This document shows positions 1 to 4,137 of a stretch of DNA of 8,032 bases, one piece after another; within the stretch, counting starts at the first letter, position 1; each line of letters begins with the position of its first letter. The stretch spans positions 1 to 8,032 of the forward strand of contig UQMC01000093.1 in NCBI GenBank assembly GCA_900542115.1. The letters run 5' to 3'. The notes below the pieces were generated by a model. That model was not told the DNA's origin. It searched no databases and worked only from the letters and a program-made list of their open reading frames with translations. Origin of the DNA: an uncultured Oscillibacter sp. Its GTDB lineage: Bacteria > Bacillota > Clostridia > Oscillospirales > Oscillospiraceae. Both the position numbers and the translations under genes were made by a program.

Positions 1-1
1 C

Positions 2-661
2 TTTGCCGATATTCACCCGGACGTTGTCACCGTCCGGGACGAGGCCCACAAGAACCTGTCGGTGGACACGATTCGCCAGATGCGCGCGGACGCCTACGTG
101 CAGCCCAACGAGGGGGCGCGGAAGGTGTACATCTTCCCGGACTGCGGGATTTTAACGGAGCAGGACCAGAACGTCCTTTTGAAGCTGGTGGAGGAGGGGC
201 CGCCCTATGCGGCCTTCCTGTTCTGCGCGGAAAATCCCTCCGTGGTTTTGCAGACGCTTCGTTCCCGGTGCGTGGAGCTGAAGCTCCGTCCGGCGGGAGA
301 GGCCGGGGACGCGCCGCCGGAGAGCGGGCGGGAGCTGTGCCGCCTGCTGGCGGAGGGTAAGCGCGGCTCCGTGACGGAGCTGATGGTCCGGCTGGAGAAA
401 AAGCGGACGGATCGGGACGCGCTCTCCGCGCTGCTGGACGGGAGCCGGCACATTTTAGCCGCCGCGCTGCTGGCGCTTTACGGCAAGCCGCCGGAGGGAC
501 CGGACGCGGAGCTGTGCCGCCAGCTTGGCCGGCGTCTTGGCAGACAAAAGCTCATCAATACGATTCAAATGCTACAAACATACCGGGGGGCCTGTGCCTA
601 CAATGTGGGCGTCAGCCATGTGCTGGGGGCTCTGGCGGTGGAATTGGAGGAACTCCTTTGA
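2..661 (+). CDS. holB: DNA polymerase III delta prime subunit, 5'-truncated by window edge
   Basis: This is the C-terminal 219 residues of the clamp-loader delta prime subunit, an AAA+-fold protein that helps load the beta sliding clamp onto primed DNA in the replisome. The open frame runs in from the window edge with no stop, and a GTG at 62 is internal rather than a real start. Visible family signatures are a His-Pro-Asp stretch near the window start, NLSVDTIRQM (residue 20 of the fragment onward), then KVYIFPDCG, QNVLLKLVEEGP, and the SRC motif at 263-271 (LRSRC), which in clamp loaders carries the trans-acting arginine. Full-length proteins are about 320-330 residues, so roughly the first 100, including the P-loop region, lie upstream. 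The gene is followed without a gap by ricT, as in Bacillus subtilis (holB-yaaT), which supports both assignments. Distinguishing delta prime from DnaX rests on this neighbourhood and the short C-terminal part. Confidence 0.92.
   Translation, partial: FADIHPDVVTVRDEAHKNLSVDTIRQMRADAYVQPNEGARKVYIFPDCGILTEQDQNVLLKLVEEGPPYAAFLFCAENPSVVLQTLRSRCVELKLRPAGEAGDAPPESGRELCRLLAEGKRGSVTELMVRLEKKRTDRDALSALLDGSRHILAAALLALYGKPPEGPDAELCRQLGRRLGRQKLINTIQMLQTYRGACAYNVGVSHVLGALAVELEELL
646..651 (+). promoter_or_regulatory. Ribosome binding site that fixes the TTG start of ricT
   Basis: GGAGGA lies inside the last codons of holB. It is 7 bases upstream of a TTG at 658-660 that overlaps the holB stop TGA at 659-661. 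The next in-frame start candidate, GTG at 667, would be 16 bases away, so TTG is preferred. The arrangement implies translational coupling. Confidence 0.8.
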
Positions 662-1953
662 CTGAAGTGATCAGCGTCCGCTTTCGTGGCGGCTGCAAGA
701 ATTATGACTTTGACCCCAAGGGTATGCAGGTGAAAATGGGGGATCAGGTCATTGTGGAAACGGCGCAGGGGCCGGAGTTCGGCACCTGCACACAGGGAAA
801 TCATGACATTGCGGACGAGGCTGTTGTGCAGCCCTTGTGCGCGGTGCTGCGGCTGGCAACGGACGCCGACCGCCGCACGGTGGAGTATAACCGCAAAAAG
901 GAAAGCGACGCCTTTGACATCTGCGAGAAAAAGATCGCCGCTCACGGTCTGGAGATGAAGCTGGTGAACGTCTCCGCCAGCTTTGACGGAAGTAAGATCA
1001 TTTTCTTCTTCACCGCCGATGGGCGGGTGGACTTCCGGGAGCTGGTGCGGGATCTTGCCAGCGTATTCCGGGCCCGCATTGAGCTGCGGCAGATCGGCGT
1101 CCGGGACGAGGCGAAGATGGTGGGCGGTCTTGGCATCTGCGGGCGGCCCTTCTGCTGCTCTCAGTTTTTAAACGGCTTCCTGCCGGTGTCCATCAAAATG
1201 GCCAAGACCCAGAACCTCAGCCTGAATCCCACAAAAATTTCCGGTACCTGCGGGCGGCTGATGTGCTGCCTGAAATACGAGCAGAACGCCTATGAGGACG
1301 CCCAGAAGCGGATGCCAAAGCAGGAGTCCTTTGTCCAGACACCGGATGGTCCCGGCAACGTGAAGTCCGTGGACCTGCTGCGGGAGACCGTGAAGGTCAG
1401 TCTGGACAGCGCGCCGGAGACCCAGAAGTGCTATCATAACTGCGAGCTTTGCGTGCTCCGCAACGGCAAGGGCAGCCGGGAGGGAATTGAAATTCCGGCC
1501 CAGCGTCCTGCCCGGTACGTGGAGGAGCAGACGGAGGAGCTGCCGGTGCCGGTGCTCACCTCGGCCTTTGAAGACAGGACCCTCCCGGAGCGGCCCGCGC
1601 CGGTACGGGAACGGCCTGTCGGCGAGGAGGACGCAGAGGGCGGAGAGAACAGGACTCGCCGCCGCCACCGGGGCGGACGCCGCAGAAACGGCGGCGAGGC
1701 TTCGAATGCGGGCGAAGCTACGCGCCGGGAGCCGCCCAAGTCCGCTGCCGGACAGAGCGCGGAGCGGGGCCCCAGACCCCAGCGTCCCCGGCAGGAGCGT
1801 CCCAATAAGACGCAGCCGCGGGAAAACGCCGCGCCGGTAAGCGAGCCGAGAGCCCCGCAGGAGGGCGGCGAGAGCAAGAACCGCCGGCGTCACCGGGGCG
1901 GACGCCGCCATCGGGGCGGAAACGGCGGAGCGGGAACGCCCACCGCTGAATAA
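658..1953 (+). CDS. ricT: RicT/YaaT (PSP1 domain) protein with long Arg/Gly-rich C-terminal tail
   Basis: 431-residue protein starting at TTG 658. An in-frame extension back to 514 is rejected because it lies inside holB and has no binding site. In Bacillus, RicT (YaaT) forms a complex with RicA and RicF that binds iron-sulfur clusters and promotes RNase Y-dependent mRNA maturation, affecting sporulation and competence. The core, residues 1-270, matches the roughly 275-residue B. subtilis protein in length. It has a dense cysteine set: C13, C44, C61, C89, GICGRPFCC (C161, C166, C167), GTCGRLMCC (C198, C203, C204) and CYHNCELC (C258, C262, C265). The 161/166/167 and 198/203 groups are the family's conserved ones. 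Residues 273-431 are a low-complexity, probably disordered tail with two basic boxes, RRRHRGGRRRNGG (334-346) and NRRRHRGGRRHRGG (408-421), separated by a Pro/Glu/Arg-rich linker. The tail resembles RNA-binding RG-rich extensions; RNA binding is inferred. The core assignment is firm. Confidence 0.94.
   Translation: MTEVISVRFRGGCKNYDFDPKGMQVKMGDQVIVETAQGPEFGTCTQGNHDIADEAVVQPLCAVLRLATDADRRTVEYNRKKESDAFDICEKKIAAHGLEMKLVNVSASFDGSKIIFFFTADGRVDFRELVRDLASVFRARIELRQIGVRDEAKMVGGLGICGRPFCCSQFLNGFLPVSIKMAKTQNLSLNPTKISGTCGRLMCCLKYEQNAYEDAQKRMPKQESFVQTPDGPGNVKSVDLLRETVKVSLDSAPETQKCYHNCELCVLRNGKGSREGIEIPAQRPARYVEEQTEELPVPVLTSAFEDRTLPERPAPVRERPVGEEDAEGGENRTRRRHRGGRRRNGGEASNAGEATRREPPKSAAGQSAERGPRPQRPRQERPNKTQPRENAAPVSEPRAPQEGGESKNRRRHRGGRRHRGGNGGAGTPTAE
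1666..1683 (+). repeat. Direct repeat copy 1 in ricT tail
   Basis: An 18-base sequence, caccggggcggacgccgc, recurs identically at 1891-1908 in the same reading frame. It encodes the HRGGRR core of the first basic box. The identity at DNA level suggests internal duplication or recombination within the tail, although GC-rich Arg/Gly codons also favour chance similarity. Confidence 0.7.
1891..1908 (+). repeat. Direct repeat copy 2 in ricT tail
   Basis: Identical 18-base partner of the copy at 1666-1683, encoding HRGGRR of the second basic box near the C terminus of RicT. It is followed by another HRGG unit. Confidence 0.7.
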
Positions 1954-1970
1954 GGCTGAGGATATGATCT

Positions 1971-2007
1971 CAGGCGGAGCGGAATTGTTTCCGCTCCGCC
2001 TGCTTTT
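1971..2007 (+). terminator. Rho-independent terminator after ricT
   Basis: A perfect 14-bp stem (1971-1984 with 1989-2002) closes a 4-base loop (TTGT) and is followed by CTTTT. The U-tract is short, and no promoter is visible in the 20 bases before the next gene. Partial read-through into the HAD gene is therefore possible. Confidence 0.85.
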
Positions 2008-2021
2008 AGAGAGGAGAGTTT

Positions 2022-2864
2022 ATGGGGAAATTTGACGATGTGCTGCTGGCCAGCGATTTTGACAATACGATTTTGAATACGGAGCGTCCCCGCCGCACAG
2101 GTGGTCCTATTCCGCCGGTCTCTCAGGGGAACCTTACGGCTATCCGCTATTTTATGGCGGAGGGCGGCCGCTTTGCCGTGGCCACCGGCCGGGCGCTGCC
2201 GGCGTTCCGGATGTTTGCGGACAAGGTGCCGATGAACGCCCCGGCCATCGTGTGCAACGGCGCGGCGCTGTATGACTTTGAAGCGGAGACCTATTTGGAT
2301 AGCATTCTGCTGCCGGAGGAGGTCCGGGCACAGGGACAGGCGGTGCTGGACCGCTTTCCCACCGCGGCGGCGGAGGCGTATCATCTGGACAATGTGATTC
2401 ATGCCGTGCGGCCCAATGAATTTACCCGGCAGCACCAGCACGTGACCCATGCCGGTGTGGAGGCGGTGGATGACCTGTGGGCCGTGCCGCTGCCGCTGGT
2501 GAAGCTCATGTTCGAGGATGAGCACACCCGGCTGCTGCCGCTGCGGGACTGGATATTTGCCCAGCCGTGGAGCGAGCGCTACGAGGTGTTCTTCTCCAAC
2601 CCAACGCTGCTGGAGATCACCGGAAAAGGGGCCGGAAAGGGTGCGATGGTCCGGCGTCTGGCTGCACGGCTGGGGATTTCCATGGCGCATACCTACTGCG
2701 TTGGGGACGAGGCCAACGATCTCTCCATGCTTCAGGCGGCGGCGGAGGGCTTTGCCCCCGGCAACTGCGCCGAGGCGGTGCGGCAGAGCGGCGCCACGCT
2801 GGTGGCGGACTGCGACCACGATACGCTGGCTGACGTGGTTTCAATTTTGGACAGCCGCTATTGA
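2022..2864 (+). CDS. Cof-type HAD-superfamily phosphatase
   Basis: 280-residue cytoplasmic hydrolase of the haloacid dehalogenase superfamily, Cof/subclass IIB type, which removes phosphate from small phosphorylated metabolites such as sugar phosphates or nucleotides using Mg2+ and an aspartyl-phosphate intermediate. All four motifs are present. Motif I is D12-F-D14-N-T, with D12 the likely nucleophile. Motif II is A-T55-G-R. Motif III is the Lys in GKGAGKGAMV (K206). Motif IV is GDEANDLSM at 228-236 (D229, D233). CNGA at 78-81 opens the C2 cap, residues about 82-200, as is typical of Cof proteins. Motif I has Asn where most members have Gly (DxDGT). GAGGAG at 2011-2016 supports ATG 2022. The substrate cannot be read from the sequence. 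The gene follows the ricT terminator and overlaps the promoter of the thiamine unit at its stop codon. A role as a TMP/TPP phosphatase is tempting from context but unsupported. Confidence 0.9.
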   Translation: MGKFDDVLLASDFDNTILNTERPRRTGGPIPPVSQGNLTAIRYFMAEGGRFAVATGRALPAFRMFADKVPMNAPAIVCNGAALYDFEAETYLDSILLPEEVRAQGQAVLDRFPTAAAEAYHLDNVIHAVRPNEFTRQHQHVTHAGVEAVDDLWAVPLPLVKLMFEDEHTRLLPLRDWIFAQPWSERYEVFFSNPTLLEITGKGAGKGAMVRRLAARLGISMAHTYCVGDEANDLSMLQAAAEGFAPGNCAEAVRQSGATLVADCDHDTLADVVSILDSRY

Positions 2865-2888
2865 CAAACCGCCGCTATCTGCTATAAT
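2861..2888 (+). promoter_or_regulatory. Consensus sigma-A promoter of the thiT leader
   Basis: TTGACA (2861-2866) and TATAAT (2883-2888) are both perfect consensus hexamers with a 16-base spacer. The -35 box overlaps the TGA stop of the HAD gene (2862-2864). Transcription should start near 2895, about 18 bases before the riboswitch aptamer. Confidence 0.9.
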
Positions 2889-2911
2889 TCAGCTTGACCG
2901 CAGACAACTGA

Positions 2912-3008
2912 ACACAGGGGCGCTGGATGCGAAATCCGGCTGAGATGCAGGGCTATGACCGCCCTCTGTCCCTTGACCTGATCCGGGTAATGCCGGCGTA
3001 GGAAGTGG
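2912..3008 (+). ncRNA. TPP riboswitch aptamer (THI element)
   Basis: This leader RNA domain binds thiamine pyrophosphate. The conserved THI-box strings appear in order: AGGGGCGC (2916-2923), CTGAGAT (2940-2946), CCTTGACCTGATC (2971-2983), GGGTAATGCC (2985-2994) and GCGTAGGAAGTG (2996-3007). The P3 arm forms from 2922-2928 with 2934-2940 around a 5-base loop. A variable hairpin, AGGGC/GCCCT (2949-2953 with 2961-2965), lies between CTGAGAT and CCTTGA. CCGG/CCGG (2983-2986 with 2993-2996) closes the P5 loop. P1 is short: CAC 2913-2915 with GTG 3005-3007. Its position between a consensus promoter and a thiamine transporter gene confirms the call. The expected action is to turn thiT off when TPP is abundant. 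Confidence 0.96.
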
Positions 3009-3023
3009 ATATACTGTCTTTCC

Positions 3024-3065
3024 GTACCGCAAGCCCGTTTAAGTGGCCTGCGGTACTTTTTTCTT
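3024..3065 (+). terminator. TPP-controlled intrinsic terminator (expression platform)
   Basis: The stem is GTACCGCA (3024-3031) with TGCGGTAC (3049-3056). Beyond an A/C mismatch it is extended by GCC/GGC (3033-3035 with 3045-3047), and it is followed by TTTTTTCTT. The left arm can alternatively pair with the aptamer's own GCGTAGGAA segment: 2996-3004 with 3020-3030, 9 bp with G3024 and C3028 bulged. That alternative is a plausible antiterminator. TPP binding would hold GCGTAGG in the aptamer and so free the terminator to form. The switching pair is inferred by hand folding. Confidence 0.85.
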
Positions 3066-3079
3066 AGGAGGGACTTTTT

Positions 3080-3652
3080 ATGTCCGCAAATTCTTCCGCT
3101 TCTCATCTGAAAATCCGGATGCTGTGCGAGGGCGCCATGATGGTGGCGCTGGCACAGGTGCTCAGCTACATCAAGCTGATGGAGTTGCCCAACGGCGGCT
3201 CCCTGACCCCGGCCATGTTCCCCATTCTGCTGTTTGCCGTTCGTTGGGGCCTTGCGCCGGGGCTGATGGCCGGCTTTACCTTCGGCCTGCTCCAGCTCAT
3301 TTTTGACGGCGCTTACGCATGGGGCTGGCAGTCCATGCTGCTGGATTATCTGGTGGCGTTTACTCCGCTGGGCCTTGCGGGACTGTTCAAGGGCAAAAAA
3401 TGGGGCATTTTCGTGGGGACGATTGTGGGCTGCTTCTTTCGGTTTGTGGTCCACTATATCAGCGGCGTGACCATCTATAAGATTTTGGCACCCACGGAGT
3501 TCATGAAGTGGACGTTCACCAGCCCCTCCGCCTACTCTATCGTCTATAACGGCTCCTATATGCTGCCGAACACCATCATCGCGCTGATGCTGGCCGCCGT
3601 GCTGTATAAGCCTCTGAAGAAATACATTCTCGGTCAGGACCTTGCAAAATAA
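3080..3652 (+). CDS. thiT: Thiamine ECF-transporter S component ThiT
   Basis: 190-residue integral membrane protein, the usual length for ThiT (YuaJ). It is the thiamine-binding S component of a group II energy-coupling-factor transporter, which needs a shared EcfA/EcfA'/EcfT module encoded elsewhere. About six hydrophobic segments are visible, near residues 15-35, 43-57, 59-77, 86-103, 108-130 and 154-176. Family signatures include GGSLTPAMFPILLFAVRWG (39-57), LLDY (87-90), RFVVHYISG (121-129, with H125) and YNGSYMLPN (156-164). Asp89, His125, Tyr156 and Asn157 are candidate thiamine contacts by analogy with the solved Lactococcus ThiT; this is inferred from position. AGGAGG at 3066-3071, 8 bases before ATG 3080, fixes the start. 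The gene lies directly behind a TPP riboswitch, which independently supports thiamine as substrate. No other transporter subunit is adjacent. Confidence 0.95.
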   Translation: MSANSSASHLKIRMLCEGAMMVALAQVLSYIKLMELPNGGSLTPAMFPILLFAVRWGLAPGLMAGFTFGLLQLIFDGAYAWGWQSMLLDYLVAFTPLGLAGLFKGKKWGIFVGTIVGCFFRFVVHYISGVTIYKILAPTEFMKWTFTSPSAYSIVYNGSYMLPNTIIALMLAAVLYKPLKKYILGQDLAK

Positions 3653-3756
3653 AAGAAAGCGGCGGCCCGTGACAAAGCCTGAAAAACTTTTGCTGCCGAT
3701 AAAGGGATGAATTTCTCAAAGCGGTAGGAAGGGTTTCCCACACCATTTAAATCAGT

Positions 3757-3778
3757 AAATTTGAGAGCTCTCAAATTT
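3757..3778. repeat. Perfect 22-base palindrome
   Basis: The half-site AAATTTGAGAG (3757-3767) is followed immediately by its reverse complement (3768-3778). As RNA this is a 9-bp hairpin with an AGCT loop. As DNA it could be a dimeric repressor site, but there is no promoter within reach. Confidence 0.8.
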
Positions 3779-3814
3779 GTTCAGCGGGGCGAAAAGAATT
3801 TTTCGACATGCTGA

Positions 3815-3841
3815 GGCGGCCTGCGGGCCGCCGCTTTTTTT
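3815..3841 (+). terminator. Rho-independent terminator ending the thiT transcript
   Basis: GGCGGCC (3815-3821) pairs with GGCCGCC (3826-3832) around a TGCG loop. GC and seven T residues (3835-3841) follow. The right arm is also complementary to 3659-3669, which could act as a long-range competitor. Confidence 0.85.
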
Positions 3842-3931
3842 CGCTTTTTTGCCGATTTTTCCAAACCGCAGAGATGAGAAACCGGAGGCGATTTTGCGCG
3901 GCATTTGTGGTAATTTTCATATATGTACGGG

Positions 3932-3962
3932 GAAAACGATTGTCTCTTTAGCGAAAACGATT
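3932..3962 (+). promoter_or_regulatory. Direct repeat GAAAACGATT x2, cre-like operator candidate
   Basis: GAAAACGATT occurs at 3932-3941 and 3953-3962, exactly 21 bases apart, or two helical turns. Each copy matches the left half and core of the CcpA cre consensus (TGAAARCGYTTTCA) but has a poor right half. The pair sits about 70-100 bases upstream of the inferred ppdK transcription start, a position typical of activator sites. The binding protein is inferred; another LacI-family regulator is equally possible. Confidence 0.4.
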
Positions 3963-3995
3963 AAATAAACGTATAAATCTTGTCAATTATATTGA

Positions 3996-4024
3996 TTGTT
4001 TTTTTATGCATAATCCACTATAAT
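3996..4024 (+). promoter_or_regulatory. Probable sigma-A promoter of ppdK
   Basis: TATAAT at 4019-4024 is a perfect -10 box. Seventeen bases upstream, TTGTTT (3996-4001) matches only the TTG part of the -35 consensus, within a very AT-rich stretch (3960-4025). A start near 4031 gives a leader of about 108 nt. The weak -35 is compatible with activator dependence on the upstream repeats. Confidence 0.65.
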
Positions 4025-4026
4025 AT

Positions 4027-4117
4027 GGAATGGCTATTCGAGACCGACGGCCCGCCATTTCCGCTGTCCCGGCTTGTTCCAACGGCCTCATATTTGCTTA
4101 TTCTGCCTTCCGAGGCA
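4027..4117 (+). promoter_or_regulatory. ppdK 5' leader with two hairpins
   Basis: GGAATGGC (4027-4034) pairs with GCCATTTCC (4054-4062), leaving one bulged T. TGCCT (4104-4108) pairs with AGGCA (4113-4117) around a TCCG loop, just before the ribosome binding site AGGAG (4126-4130). CCTC/GAGG (4086-4089 with 4112-4115) competes with the second hairpin. No known riboswitch signature was recognised, and the leader may only stabilise the mRNA. Confidence 0.35.
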
Positions 4118-4137
4118 AAAAACGAAGGAGAGAATCC

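Larger units (their letters stand above)
3653..3841 (+). ncRNA. Candidate structured RNA or thiT 3' UTR with competing inverted repeats
   Basis: No gene is seen here. GCGGCGGCCCG (3659-3669) is the exact reverse complement of CGGGCCGCCGC (3824-3834), so the two could close a domain of about 176 nt. The same right arm also forms the local terminator hairpin with 3815-3821, so the two pairings exclude each other. Inside, TCTCAAA (3714-3720) can pair with TTTGAGA (3760-3766), which in turn is half of a perfect palindrome (3757-3778). Smaller hairpins are GGAA/TTCC (3727-3730 with 3735-3738) and CGAAAA/TTTTCG (3790-3795 with 3800-3805). I could not match the region to a known RNA family. With no promoter visible just upstream, it is probably transcribed from thiT. 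Function is unknown, and it may simply be a long 3' UTR. Confidence 0.4.

Noticed and set aside
514..657. N-terminal extension of RicT
   Set aside because: It lies inside holB in another frame and has no binding site. The TTG at 658 has a well-placed GGAGGA and matches the known N terminus of the family.
1890..2819. Long minus-strand frame opposite the HAD gene
   Set aside because: It overlaps the well-supported HAD hydrolase with all four motifs, has no recognisable domain, and is explained by GC-rich codon shadowing.
3659..3834. Miniature transposable element bounded by 11-base inverted repeats
   Set aside because: No target-site duplication flanks the repeats, and the right repeat is also part of a clear terminator hairpin, so an RNA-structure explanation is simpler.
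3653..3841. 6S RNA
   Set aside because: The closing stem and size are suggestive, but I could not recognise the central bubble or conserved sequence, so the name is not claimed.
3777..3968. Small + strand frame of 63 codons in the thiT-ppdK gap
   Set aside because: It runs through the terminator hairpin and the cre-like repeats, has no ribosome binding site, and its product is without family features.
4030..4137. 36-residue N-terminal extension of PpdK from ATG 4030
   Set aside because: The ATG sits at the inferred transcription start, just after the -10 box, and has no binding site. The family N terminus begins at 4138.
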